From: DAOUMU01 sp034409055
GTDB lineage: Bacteria; Chloroflexota; Anaerolineae; 4572-78; J111
NCBI GenBank assembly: GCA_034409055.1
Contig: DAOUMU010000349.1
Span: 1 to 31,964, forward strand
Direction: 5' to 3'
Length of the DNA stretch: 31,964 bases
Shown here piece by piece: positions 1 to 8,358 of this stretch (position 1 is its first letter; each line of letters starts with the position of its first letter). The position numbers and the translations under genes are program-made. The notes under the pieces are model-generated. The model made no database searches and was not told the origin of the DNA. It saw only the letters and a list, made by a program, of their open reading frames with translations.

Positions 1-304
1 GTGTGGGTGTCGGTGGTAAGGCAATGATTGGGGTCGGCGTCGGGGTATCTTGAGGCGGTGGCACAATAGTAGGCGTGATCAGGCTTAAGTAATACACGCC
101 TATCATCAGGCTTAAAACAATCATCAAGCCAATAAACGCGCGGGTCATACGCGTGTTGGCATTTTCTCGTTCCAGGGTAAAAATAGAACGAATCCGGTCT
201 TTACGAGCTATCCATATTAATCTGAGAAAGAAGAGGGCAACCAGCCCTAAGCCAATATAAAGCCAGGTATCAAAGACAACAACCGGCCTGAGAAATTCTA
301 GCAT
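1..304 (-). CDS. Membrane protein with Pro/Thr-rich extracytoplasmic linker, 3' part cut by window edge
   Basis: The reading frame from the ATG at 304 runs off the left edge, giving 101 visible residues (MLEFLRPVVV...). There are two likely membrane segments, at about residues 8-29 (VVVFDTWLYIGLGLVALFFL) and 53-73 (FIGLMIVLSLMIGVYYLSL), separated by a charged loop (RKDRIRSIF...ERENANTR). After the second segment comes a PTPTP-type linker, a common spacer between a membrane anchor and an extracytoplasmic domain in Chloroflexota. The functional domain lies outside the window, so I do not name a function. An AAGGA sequence lies about 14 bases before the start, and a good minus-strand promoter lies at 363-391. 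The same PT-rich style recurs in the lipoprotein at 3021. Confidence 0.7.
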   Translation of the reverse strand, partial: MLEFLRPVVVFDTWLYIGLGLVALFFLRLIWIARKDRIRSIFTLERENANTRMTRAFIGLMIVLSLMIGVYYLSLITPTIVPPPQDTPTPTPIIALPPTPT

Positions 305-362
305 ACGGGTTTGTATGTTCCTTAACAATATTAAATTTGAGGCACACCCAAAACTCGGATAA

Positions 363-391
363 AGTATACAAACAGGTATAAATAGAAGCAA
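363..391 (-). promoter_or_regulatory. Sigma70-type promoter for the membrane protein gene at 1-304
   Basis: On the minus strand TTGCTT (386-391) is followed by a 17-base spacer and TATACT (363-368). The expected start of transcription is about 50 bases before the ATG at 304. The promoter is seen by consensus only. Confidence 0.5.
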
Positions 392-398
392 ATTATCT

Positions 399-414
399 CA
401 GGTATTGATACCTG
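399..414. repeat. Small perfect palindrome downstream of the nucleoside phosphorylase gene
   Basis: CAGGTAT-TG-ATACCTG lies 24 bases past the stop of the phosphorylase gene and just upstream of the promoter of the next minus-strand gene. It has no T run, so it is not a convincing intrinsic terminator. It could be an operator for the downstream gene or an RNA 3'-end hairpin. Confidence 0.35.
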
Positions 415-437
415 GCGCTGAGGCTGGGCTCGGATTT

Positions 438-1295
438 TTAATCGATCTCGGCCAGAATCGCCTTCAGCAGGACCATCAATTTGGGTACAATCATTTTTCC
501 CGTTTCCAGAACTTCCTCATGGGTCGTTTCTGCTTCGGCGGTGGTTTCCTGAATGGTCACATTGGTAATACTGCTGATGCCCAACACTCTCATGCCGCCG
601 TGGTTGGCGACGACAACTTCTGGAACCGTGGACATACCGACGGCGTCGGCCCCAATTGCTTTGAGAAAACGAATTTCAGCCGGCGTTTCAAAAGAGGGGC
701 CGGCCAGGCACAGATAGACCCCCTCGCGTAAAGTAAGGTCCAACTTCCGGGCAGCCTGGCGAGCTATGGCAATGAGATCCAGATCATAGGCGTGGGTCAT
801 ACTGGGGAAACGAGGGCCGAACTGGGTTAAGTTAGAACCTCGTAGCGGATGGTGACCACCTATACCAGGCATGTTGATGTGGTCAACAATCAGCATCAAG
901 TCGCCTGCCTTGAAACTCTGATTGATGCCGCCAGCAGCATTGGTGACAATCAAGGTTTTTATACCCATTACTTGCATAGCGCGCACCGGTAAGGTGATGT
1001 GCTGCATCGAGTAGCCCTCGTAAAAATGGGTACGCCCCTGCATGACCAAAACAGTTTGCCCGACCAATTTACCAACGACCAATTTCCCGGTGTGTCCTGA
1101 CACCCTGGATACGGGGAAGTGCGGTATTTCTTCGTAAGGAATGTGATCGGCTGCCTCAACTTCTTCGGCCAAGGGACTGAGACCGGAACCTAGAATAAGG
1201 CCGATATTGGGTTGGTGTTTGGTATGAGCTTGAATATAAGTTGTAGTTTGTTTGATTTCTTCATAGGTAAAAAAATCTTTGGAATTGACTGTCAT
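438..1295 (-). CDS. Purine nucleoside phosphorylase, trimeric (PNP-I/MTAP) family
   Basis: This cytosolic enzyme splits purine nucleosides with phosphate into base and ribose-1-phosphate for purine salvage. Its 285 residues match the trimeric family length. Family motifs appear in order: LGSGLSPLAE with the phosphate-binding Ser37, HFPVSRVSGHTGKL, GRTHFYEGY, NAAGGIN, GPSFETPAEIR with the base-site Glu, DAVGMSTVPE, and ISSITNVT with the Asn typical of enzymes specific for 6-oxopurines. Guanosine and inosine are therefore likelier substrates than adenosine or methylthioadenosine. The start is ATG 1295 with AGAGGAAG about 10 bases upstream. The next gene upstream on the same strand is the recombinase, about 330 bases away across a palindromic element, so co-transcription is doubtful. 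The family call is secure; the exact subtype name is less so. Confidence 0.93.
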   Translation of the reverse strand: MTVNSKDFFTYEEIKQTTTYIQAHTKHQPNIGLILGSGLSPLAEEVEAADHIPYEEIPHFPVSRVSGHTGKLVVGKLVGQTVLVMQGRTHFYEGYSMQHITLPVRAMQVMGIKTLIVTNAAGGINQSFKAGDLMLIVDHINMPGIGGHHPLRGSNLTQFGPRFPSMTHAYDLDLIAIARQAARKLDLTLREGVYLCLAGPSFETPAEIRFLKAIGADAVGMSTVPEVVVANHGGMRVLGISSITNVTIQETTAEAETTHEEVLETGKMIVPKLMVLLKAILAEID

Positions 1296-1330
1296 GTGGA
1301 TTATCTTCCTCTTTTAATTCGATCTCATCA

Positions 1331-1530
1331 TGTAGAACAAGTTGCTAACTTGTCAATAGGTAACTGCCTACTATGTCATTCTGAACGAGCGCAGCGAGTG
1401 AAGAATCTCCTATTTCGCCTTGAATTTGTCCTCGTTGCCGGAGATTCCTCGTCGCTGCGCTCCAAGGAATGACATAAGGGCAGGTAGTTACGTCAACAGT
1501 AATGCAGGCAAGTTAGCAACTTGCCCTACG
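1331..1530. repeat. Nested inverted-repeat element (MITE/REP-like), about 200 bp
   Basis: Three sets of arms are nested. The outer set is a perfect 15-bp pair CAAGTTGCTAACTTG (1338-1352) with its complement (1509-1523). The middle set is GTAACTGCCT (1360-1369) with AGGTAGTTAC (1482-1491), one mismatch. The inner set is a roughly 37-base motif, GTCATTC...GAGCGCAGCGA...GAATCTCC, in opposite orientations at 1373-1411 and 1441-1477. It fills most of the 330-base gap between two minus-strand genes, has no coding frame of note and looks like a non-autonomous mobile or REP element. Confidence 0.75.
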
Positions 1531-1625
1531 TGATTTAAAGTTGAAAATAAAAATGCAGAGCGGGCATGCTAGCTCTGCATCAACAAATACTAAAATGGAC
1601 GAGTTAGCCCCAATTTAATATTATT

Positions 1626-2522
1626 CTACTGCGCTTCTTTTTCACTTTCCTGGCCAAGATGGGCATAAACTTGGGTGGTAGAAATATTGGCGTGTCCCAA
1701 TAATTTTTGGATATCTTGCAGCGATTTACCCTGACTTAATTTATGAGCGGCAAAAGAATGGCGCAACGTATGTGGGGTGACCTCTGTAGAAATCCCAACT
1801 GCCTCTACGTAGTGCTTAATAATCAGCCATAATCCCTGGCGAGTTAATCGCTGACCGCGATTGTTAAGAAAAAGGGCTTGCTCGTTGGGGTCGTGGGCTA
1901 ATTGCTCCCGGCCATTGTCTATATAATGTTTTAAGACCTCCACGGCTGAGTCAGAAATAGGAATTACCCGTTCTTTAACGTTAAGCTTTTTACTTCTAAC
2001 CCGTATTCGGCCGCTATCATTATCAAACTCAAGATCGGAAAGGTCCAGTGACACCAACTCGGTAACTCGCATACCTGAAGCGTAGAGAGTTTCCAGTAAG
2101 GCCACATCTCGTTGGGCTTTGGAACCACTCCCGGCCACCGGCGCTTGCAAAAGCCGGTCAATTTCAGCCGGAGAAATGGCTTTAGGCAGGCGCTTTTTTA
2201 CTTTGGGCGAATCAAGAGTCAGGGTTGGATCGCCCTTGATGTCACCCTCTGCCACTAAAAAGTGGAAGAATGATTTGATCGCAGCCACTTTGCGGGCCAC
2301 GGTTGAAGAAGCATAAACATCGCCGTTCTTAAGACGCACGATGTACTCGGTAATCATGCCTTTTTTAACGTCTGCCCAACTGTCCGGTTTCTGACTTTCC
2401 TGTTCTTCTTGAACATATTGGAAGAATTGATTGAGGTCGTTTTGATAGGCCGCAATTGTATTATCCGCGTACCCTTTTTCTACCTCCAGGAATTTCAGAA
2501 AATCCTGGATTCTCTCTTTCAT
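1626..2522 (-). CDS. xerD: Tyrosine recombinase, XerC/XerD type
   Basis: This site-specific recombinase is likely the chromosome dimer-resolution enzyme acting at dif with FtsK. At 298 residues it has the usual Xer length. The N-terminal SAM-like core-binding domain spans about residues 1-90 (FLKFLEVEKGYADNTIAAYQNDL). The catalytic domain spans about 110-290 and carries the full set: Arg152 in ASGMRVTEL, Lys179 before NVKERVIP, His251 and Arg254 in HTLRHSFA, His277 in LLGHANISTTQ, and nucleophile Tyr286 in VYAH. ATG 2522 has a clear AAGGAG seven bases upstream. XerC versus XerD cannot be settled here, and many Chloroflexota carry one housekeeping Xer plus integrase relatives. No mobile-element genes flank it, which favours a housekeeping role, although the element at 1331-1530 is adjacent. 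Confidence 0.88.
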   Translation of the reverse strand: MKERIQDFLKFLEVEKGYADNTIAAYQNDLNQFFQYVQEEQESQKPDSWADVKKGMITEYIVRLKNGDVYASSTVARKVAAIKSFFHFLVAEGDIKGDPTLTLDSPKVKKRLPKAISPAEIDRLLQAPVAGSGSKAQRDVALLETLYASGMRVTELVSLDLSDLEFDNDSGRIRVRSKKLNVKERVIPISDSAVEVLKHYIDNGREQLAHDPNEQALFLNNRGQRLTRQGLWLIIKHYVEAVGISTEVTPHTLRHSFAAHKLSQGKSLQDIQKLLGHANISTTQVYAHLGQESEKEAQ

Positions 2523-2981
2523 CGTTTACTCCTTATATAATGCAGACCTGGTGATATGATGACAACTCAACAGTAATTGTCTGCACTAAGATGTAGAGTT
2601 GAAAAATCGCCAAAATTTCGTTTTATTTGTACCCCACTCAGACGGAAAACCGTTAAGTTGAAATCGTTGAACAGTGATAAGCGACTTCACTTGCGCCTGT
2701 TTACAATATATTTGGCCGAAATTCAACGCTTAATGACGTTGATTGACAAAAACGTCCGAGATAAAAAGGGGAATTATTAAGCTCATTTTACCAGAACTTT
2801 TCATAACCTGCAAGAGACATAACCAACAAGGGACCATTTCAGTATCGAAACTGATGACCGCAGAGCCTTTTGATTCATTTTATCACATCCACCCCCAACT
2901 GGCAATGAGTTTGGTTTTTTGGCGTGGTTCATTGTGTTTGCACAAGCCAGGTCGAACTTTTTTCATGCCTGGGGCCAAATC
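2523..2981. other. Divergent intergenic region, no convincing gene
   Basis: About 460 AT-rich bases separate the minus-strand recombinase from the plus-strand lipoprotein. The short open frames here (2577-2780, 2743-3024) lack ribosome binding sites and recognisable protein features. The recombinase ribosome binding site lies at 2530-2536, and an extended -10 promoter for the lipoprotein begins at 2982. Nothing else is supported. Confidence 0.5.
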
Positions 2982-2990
2982 TGGTATAAT
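2982..2990 (+). promoter_or_regulatory. Extended -10 promoter for lipoprotein-kinase-murI run
   Basis: TGGTATAAT is a full extended -10 (TGn-TATAAT). The -35 position holds only a weak match (TTTCAT, 2961-2966), as is usual for extended -10 promoters. The predicted transcript starts near 2997, giving a leader of about 24 bases with AAGGAG at 3007-3012. Confidence 0.6.
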
Positions 2991-3020
2991 TTCACCTGGT
3001 CTTGGGAAGGAGTATGTGTG

Positions 3021-4004
3021 GTGAGTAGATGGATATTGTGGTTTCTAGTAGGATGTTTGTTAATTAGTTGTGGTCGCTTGGTGACTCCCCAACCCGAGTT
3101 GCCCTCCGAGGCCAAAGTAACCCCATCACCTCAAAAAGTCGTTTCAACCAATACCCCTCCTCCAACCTCTACCCCTCGTCGGGCGACGCCTATTGCCACC
3201 TTCACCCCAACCATAACCCCTACTCCCATCATTTACACCGTGCAGGCCAGTGATACCTTGCTCAAGATTGCCATTCAATTCGACCGCACGACCGAAGTCA
3301 TTCAAGAGGCCAACGGTATTGTAGACCCGCGCTTTTTGCAGATAGGACAAGAACTCATCATCCCCCCGCCCAAGGCAGACCCGGAAGATCCACCAACACC
3401 CACGCCGACCCCGCCTGCCCTGGTAGTGAATGCTATTAATTTTCAAGAGACACGGCAGGGTATCTTATGGTGTTTGGGTGAGGTCAGTAATCCCGGCGAT
3501 GAGCCTTTAACAGAAGTGGTTATTGAGGCTTCTCTCTTTGATAGTGCCGGTATTTTGCTGGCCAGAGAAGCCGCTTTCACGCAACTGGACGTGGTGCCGC
3601 CGAGCGAAGCGAGCGAAGCCGTGCCTTTTGCCATTTTGTTCGAAACACCACCCGGTGACTTTGCTCAGTATCAGGTGATAGCCGTGGCCGGCGTACCGCT
3701 TTCTGTGCAGACTCGTTACTATTTTGATCTGGAGACTTTTGATTTGCATGGCTCCCCGGAAGGCACTGCCACCTATCGCTTGAAGGGACAATTGCGCAAC
3801 CGGGGAAGCGTTGATGCCGAATCTATCCGGCTCGTGGCCGTGGCTTATGATCAGGATGACAAGGTGTTAGCCCAACGCCAGGCCCAATTAGCAGTTAGCC
3901 TGCTCAAGGCCGGAGCCACCACACCTTTTGAAATAGATTTAATTGTGCCTTATGGCATCGTCGATCATTATATTGTTTTAGCCCAAGCGCTACAGGCCCA
4001 GTAA
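3021..4004 (+). CDS. LysM-domain lipoprotein with FxLYD-like repeats
   Basis: This is a predicted membrane-anchored, exported, cell-wall-binding protein. I choose GTG 3021 (GTG 3018 is equally possible) because AAGGAG lies 8 bases upstream and the start gives a compact lipoprotein signal, MSRWILWFLVGCLLIS then Cys17 in an LISC lipobox. A Pro/Thr-rich linker follows (about 30-70). A LysM domain is at about 72-116 (YTVQASDTLLKIAIQFDR...IQEANGI...LQIGQELIIP), then a second PTPTP linker. Two beta-rich repeats of FxLYD type follow, roughly 135-235 and 240-327 (LWCLGEVSNPGDEPLTEV; LKGQLRNRGSVDAESIRLVAVAYD). The stop codon directly abuts the ATG of the histidine kinase (TAAATG), so the two are probably translationally coupled. 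LysM domains bind glycan such as peptidoglycan; the partner and signal are unknown. Confidence 0.8.
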   Translation: MSRWILWFLVGCLLISCGRLVTPQPELPSEAKVTPSPQKVVSTNTPPPTSTPRRATPIATFTPTITPTPIIYTVQASDTLLKIAIQFDRTTEVIQEANGIVDPRFLQIGQELIIPPPKADPEDPPTPTPTPPALVVNAINFQETRQGILWCLGEVSNPGDEPLTEVVIEASLFDSAGILLAREAAFTQLDVVPPSEASEAVPFAILFETPPGDFAQYQVIAVAGVPLSVQTRYYFDLETFDLHGSPEGTATYRLKGQLRNRGSVDAESIRLVAVAYDQDDKVLAQRQAQLAVSLLKAGATTPFEIDLIVPYGIVDHYIVLAQALQAQ

Positions 4005-7000
4005 ATGAACCAATTGAAACAGCAAGGTCCTATTGGTCCGAGGCCAAATAAGCAGCCGGCAGAGGGACCGAAAGTATTACAAACTGAAATTCGCCAACTC
4101 ACCCCCCAGTTGCTCGCCTTCCAGTCTGTCATCACGGCCATCACGTCAAGCCAGGATCTCCAATCCATATTAGACACGGTGGCCAGGGAGATGGCCAGGC
4201 TGCTGGCAGTTGAGGGTTGCGCCATTGCCACTTGGGACCGGACAGCCGATAAACTCTCAGTGCTGGCTCGATATAGCCCTGAGGCTGGGAGAGATGGGGC
4301 AGTAGGGGACAAGATCTATCACCTGGTAGATTATCCTTTCACCAAACAGGTCTTGGTTGGACCATGCGCCCGACAGATGACAATCAGCCAGCCCGATATT
4401 GCCCCGACTGAATTGGCTTATATGCAGGCGGCCAAAATGATGAGCCGACTTATGGTGCCCATGATCTTCCAGGATCGGGTCATTGGCCTGGTTGAGTTAG
4501 TAGATACTCAAAGCGAACGTGCCTTCACCGAGCATGAGGTTTCAGTAGCTCAAATGCTGGCTAACCAGACCGCTATGGCCATCGGCAGCGCCCGCCTCTA
4601 TGCCGAAACACAACGACGCGCTTTACAGCAAACTGTTCTCCACGAACTGGATCAGGCCATTACCACTAACCTGCGCCTCAAGGACATGTACTATGTTTTC
4701 GCTCGTTATGCTACCCGCGTGCTACATTACGATTGCATGTCTATCAACCGGCTAGAAGGGGAAAACATACGTATTACTTACGTGGCCGGCGAAGACGAAA
4801 ATGGGCTGCCAGTCGGAACCACCCTACCGCTCAACGCCTCGGCTATGGGCTGGGTTATGGAAAAAGGCGAGCTTTTGCTACGCCACAACGTTGCTGCCGA
4901 CATCCGTTTTGCCGAAGATGAATCACTGGTGGCCAGAGGCATCCGGTCAAGTATGATTATCCCCCTGCGGGTCAAAGGAGAGGTCATCGGCACCTGGAAT
5001 CTCAATAGCCGGCAGGCGGGCGCTTACAATCCAGATGACCTGGATATTGCCCAAGTGATGGCCGACCAACTGGCCATCTCCATAGAGAACGCGCGGCTCT
5101 ACGACGAAATTCGCCAGTACTTAGAAGAATTAACCACCCTGAACACGGTTAGTCAGGCTATTACTTCCACCCTGGACTGGCAAGAAACGCTGGCCATTAT
5201 TACCAATCACACCATTCGGTTGCTTGGGGTGGCCGCAACCTCGGTGGTCCTTTACGATGAGGACAAGCGTGATTTGTGGTTTGCGGTTACCTCCGGCGGT
5301 GGTGCAGATTCTGTGCGGGGCATGAGGCTAAAGGTAGGCCAGGGGATTGTGGGCTGGGTGGTCGAGCATGGAGAAGCGCTACTGGTCCCCGACGTATCAA
5401 AAGACCCTCGCTTCTCTACTCAGTTCGACCAGGTAAGTGGCTTCACCACCCAATCGATTCTGTGCGTTCCTTTGCAAACCAAAGGACAGACGATAGGCGC
5501 AATCGAGGCGCTGAATAAAGAGCGAGCTTTCAATCAGGAAGACTTGCGATTGTTGATTTCTCTGGCGGCGTCGGCAGCTACGGCTATCGAAAACGCCCGG
5601 TTATATAAACAAGCTCAGCAAGAAATCGCCGAACGCAAACGAGCCGAGGAAGCCCTGCAAAAGAGCCTTCAGCAATTAGAGACAACGTACAATCAGGCCA
5701 TGTTTTATGCTCAGGAGCTTAAGGAGGAAATTGCCGAACGGAAGCGAGTCGAAGCAGCCCTGGAAGAAGAACGGACCTTATTGGCTCAACGAGTAGCAGA
5801 ACGAACGGCAGATTTGAGGATGGCCAATGAGGAACTGGCCAGAGCGGCCCGTCTCAAAGATGAATTTTTGGCCAGTATGAGCCATGAACTACGTACCCCT
5901 CTGAGTGCCATTTTAGGACTGGCCGAGGTACTCAAGGGAAGTGCCTATGGAATGCTTAACGAGCGGCAACTCAAGGCGGTGGGCAATATAGAAGAAAGTG
6001 GGCGTCATCTGCTGGCCCTCATCAATGACATCTTGGATCTCTCTAAAATTGGGGCCGGTAAATTGGAATTAGAGATGGGACAGGTGTCCGTGGCGGCAGT
6101 TTGCCAGGCCAGTCTGCGGCTCATCAAAGCGGCGGCCCATAAGAAGCAGATCGAGGTATCCTCAACTCTGGACGACACCGTAACCATGTTGCAGGCCGAT
6201 GAGCGTCGCTTGAAGCAAATCCTGGTCAACCTGCTCAGTAATGCCGTCAAGTTTACCCCTGAAGGCGGTGCTGTTGGTCTGGAGGTTGTGGGGGATGCGG
6301 TCCGTCAAGAAGTCCATTTTACTATCTGGGATACCGGTATTGGCATCTCCTCTGAGGAAATGCCCCGCTTATTTGCTCCTTTTGTCCAGTTGGATAGCCG
6401 GCTCTCCCGGCAGTATCCCGGTACAGGCCTGGGGTTGGCTCTGGTACAACGCATGGTCGAATTACATCACGGCCGGATCTCGGTGGAGAGCGAAATGGGC
6501 CAGGGTAGCCGTTTTACCGTTTCGCTGCCCTGGGTAGGGGTGACCAGGTTCGCCGAACTGGTTGAGCCGGCCAAACCGACCCCATCAGTTGAGCCAGCAA
6601 TGCCTGATATTGACCGGGAGTCCTCCATTGTGGGCGAACTACTGGCCACCACAAGCCAACTCGGTGACTATTTGAGCGCTTCGGGCGTGGAAACTGTTAT
6701 TCAGGCTCGTGGTGATGAAGCCCTCGTCACCGCTCGCCAAGTTAAACCAGACGTAATTATTCTGGATATTGAACGTCCTGACTTGCCTGTGGGGACTTTG
6801 CTGACCCAACTCAAGACAGATCTACGCATCCAGAATATACCGGTTCTGATCATCTCAGAGATGGGTGAGCGGTTGCAGGAATTGGCGCCAGGTATGGCCG
6901 GATATTTGACCAGGCCGACCTCGGGCCGTAATTTGCAGCAGGCTTTAAACCAGGCTTTGTCTCAGAGAGCGGACGAGGCGCCCCAGACAGTGCTCATCGT

Positions 7001-7433
7001 GATCCCTGACTATATGACACGCAAGCCTGTTTCCTCCTTGCCGCCGATTGAACAGCGTTTGATCTTACTGGTAGAGGATGATGAAAAGCTGGCCATGCTC
7101 CTGGCTGATTATTTACTGACCAGGGGATTTCGAGTCACCACCGTTCAGAACGGAATTGAGGCCGTTGAGCAGACCAGAGTTGAGAAACCTGATCTCATCC
7201 TGATGGACATCCAAATGCCGGAGATGGATGGCCTGGAAGCTATCCGTCGCATTCGGACCGACACCACGCCTGGCGTAGCCACTACGCCTATCATTGCCCT
7301 GACTGCCCTGGCTATGTCTGGTGACCGTGAACGGTGCTTGCAGGCAGGTGCAAACGAGTATCTAAGCAAACCCGTCAAATTGAAAAAGTTACTCCAGGCC
7401 ATTCAAGCCCAACTCTTAATGGCCGAAAGATGA
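4005..7433 (+). CDS. Hybrid sensor histidine kinase: three GAF, HisKA, HATPase, degenerate REC, REC
   Basis: This is a soluble 1142-residue sensor kinase with no membrane segment. Three GAF sensor modules occupy about 40-200, 210-370 and 375-535, each ending in an ENARLY/SARLY-type helix. A coiled coil follows at about 535-615 (two EIAERKRAEEAL/RVEAAL repeats). HisKA has the phospho-acceptor His627 in SHELRTP, and HATPase_c spans about 730-845 with LLSNAVKFT, DTGIG and GTGLGLAL. A degenerate receiver lies at about 870-985 and keeps Asp921 (LDIERPD) but lacks the N-terminal acidic pair and has Arg for the conserved Lys (YLTRP). The C-terminal receiver at about 1020-1138 is complete: VEDDEK, Asp1068 in MDIQMPEMDG, and YLSKP. 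It starts at the base after the lipoprotein stop and is followed 9 bases later by murI, so the three form a likely operon. The stimulus is unknown. Confidence 0.9.
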   Translation: MNQLKQQGPIGPRPNKQPAEGPKVLQTEIRQLTPQLLAFQSVITAITSSQDLQSILDTVAREMARLLAVEGCAIATWDRTADKLSVLARYSPEAGRDGAVGDKIYHLVDYPFTKQVLVGPCARQMTISQPDIAPTELAYMQAAKMMSRLMVPMIFQDRVIGLVELVDTQSERAFTEHEVSVAQMLANQTAMAIGSARLYAETQRRALQQTVLHELDQAITTNLRLKDMYYVFARYATRVLHYDCMSINRLEGENIRITYVAGEDENGLPVGTTLPLNASAMGWVMEKGELLLRHNVAADIRFAEDESLVARGIRSSMIIPLRVKGEVIGTWNLNSRQAGAYNPDDLDIAQVMADQLAISIENARLYDEIRQYLEELTTLNTVSQAITSTLDWQETLAIITNHTIRLLGVAATSVVLYDEDKRDLWFAVTSGGGADSVRGMRLKVGQGIVGWVVEHGEALLVPDVSKDPRFSTQFDQVSGFTTQSILCVPLQTKGQTIGAIEALNKERAFNQEDLRLLISLAASAATAIENARLYKQAQQEIAERKRAEEALQKSLQQLETTYNQAMFYAQELKEEIAERKRVEAALEEERTLLAQRVAERTADLRMANEELARAARLKDEFLASMSHELRTPLSAILGLAEVLKGSAYGMLNERQLKAVGNIEESGRHLLALINDILDLSKIGAGKLELEMGQVSVAAVCQASLRLIKAAAHKKQIEVSSTLDDTVTMLQADERRLKQILVNLLSNAVKFTPEGGAVGLEVVGDAVRQEVHFTIWDTGIGISSEEMPRLFAPFVQLDSRLSRQYPGTGLGLALVQRMVELHHGRISVESEMGQGSRFTVSLPWVGVTRFAELVEPAKPTPSVEPAMPDIDRESSIVGELLATTSQLGDYLSASGVETVIQARGDEALVTARQVKPDVIILDIERPDLPVGTLLTQLKTDLRIQNIPVLIISEMGERLQELAPGMAGYLTRPTSGRNLQQALNQALSQRADEAPQTVLIVIPDYMTRKPVSSLPPIEQRLILLVEDDEKLAMLLADYLLTRGFRVTTVQNGIEAVEQTRVEKPDLILMDIQMPEMDGLEAIRRIRTDTTPGVATTPIIALTALAMSGDRERCLQAGANEYLSKPVKLKKLLQAIQAQLLMAER

Positions 7434-7442
7434 TCGAGCCGG

Positions 7443-8264
7443 ATGACAGACCCACGACCCATTGGCTTCTTTGACTCCGGCGTCGGTGGTCTTTCCATTT
7501 GGCAAGCGGTGATTCGCCGGTTACCTCGTGAAACGACCATCTATTTTGCCGATAGCGCCCATTGTCCCTATGGCCCACGTCCGTTAGATGAGTTAAAAGC
7601 CATCTCTGCCGCCATTGTACGCTTTTTGCTGCGTCACAACTGTAAACTGATTGTGGTTGCCTGCAATACCGCCAGTGCTGCTGCCCTGGAAGCACTTCGG
7701 GCCGAGTTTGACCTGCCTATTGTGGGTATGGAACCGGCCCTGAAACCAGCCGCGAGGTCTACACAGACAGGCCACATTGGCGTACTGGCTACCAGGGGCA
7801 CGGTCCAGGGTGCGCTTTTTCAGCACACCCTCCGGTGCTACGCCAATGGTATCCAGGTACATGTGCAAATTGGTGAAGGGTTGGTTGAGCAAGTTGAGGC
7901 TGGTCACTTTGATACACCAGCCACCGAACAGCTCCTGCGCCAATATTTAGAACCGATGCTGGTGGCTGGTGTTGACCAGATTGCCCTGGGTTGTACCCAC
8001 TACCCGTTACTCATGCCGCTCATCCAGCGCATTGTCGATGGCCGGGCCAGAGTCATTGATCCAGCCCCAGCCGTGGCTCGCCAGGTGGAACGCCTCTTGA
8101 TGCTGAATAATGCGCTACGGGCACAAAATATGGAAACCGCCACTGGGAGTGCCCCTGCCCATGTGTTTTATACCACCGGCCAGTCCCGCTGCTTGCAGCA
8201 TTTAGCTGCTGTTTTCAACAACCGGCAAACGGTGCGAGTGGTGCAAGTAGTAAATGTCTGGTAG
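7443..8264 (+). CDS. murI: Glutamate racemase
   Basis: This enzyme converts L-glutamate to D-glutamate for peptidoglycan stem peptides in the cytosol. The length of 273 residues is normal. The motifs are clear: FFDSGVGGL (Asp11, Ser12), the CPYGPR loop at 41-46, catalytic Cys74 in VVACNTAS, VGMEPALKPA, and catalytic Cys184 in LGCTHYPLL. It begins 9 bases after the hybrid kinase stop and has only a weak Shine-Dalgarno (GAGCCGG), which fits translation coupled to the upstream gene. Its place behind a peptidoglycan-binding lipoprotein and a sensor kinase suggests wall-related expression, though this is inference from context. Confidence 0.95.
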   Translation: MTDPRPIGFFDSGVGGLSIWQAVIRRLPRETTIYFADSAHCPYGPRPLDELKAISAAIVRFLLRHNCKLIVVACNTASAAALEALRAEFDLPIVGMEPALKPAARSTQTGHIGVLATRGTVQGALFQHTLRCYANGIQVHVQIGEGLVEQVEAGHFDTPATEQLLRQYLEPMLVAGVDQIALGCTHYPLLMPLIQRIVDGRARVIDPAPAVARQVERLLMLNNALRAQNMETATGSAPAHVFYTTGQSRCLQHLAAVFNNRQTVRVVQVVNVW

Positions 8265-8304
8265 CCGGAAAAGGATTGATGGAGGTAGTTGCGATCTATC
8301 CTGA

Positions 8305-8330
8305 TTTGGGGTATCATACCCTACCCCAAA
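8305..8330 (+). promoter_or_regulatory. Nine-bp stem-loop between murI and permease gene
   Basis: TTTGGGGTA (8305-8313) and TACCCCAAA (8322-8330) form a perfect 9-bp stem with an 8-base loop, about 30 bases before the permease start. No T run follows, so it is not a standard terminator. It may stabilise the murI mRNA end or control the permease. Confidence 0.45.
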
Positions 8331-8358
8331 ATGTCCAATAGGAGTGGGAAAGACACCT

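Noticed and set aside
1626..2522. Integrase of a mobile island
   Set aside because: Standard Xer length and motifs, no tRNA attachment site and no phage or conjugation genes nearby; housekeeping Xer is simpler.
2577..3024. Short plus-strand open frames (67 and 93 residues) before the lipoprotein
   Set aside because: No ribosome binding site, no recognisable composition or motif, and they overlap the promoter region of the lipoprotein gene.
3597..3620. GAGCGAAGCGAGCGAAGC run inside the lipoprotein gene
   Set aside because: It resembles common GAGCGAAGC repeats but is only about 18 bases and encodes a plausible PPSEASEAVP turn; too short to call an inserted element.
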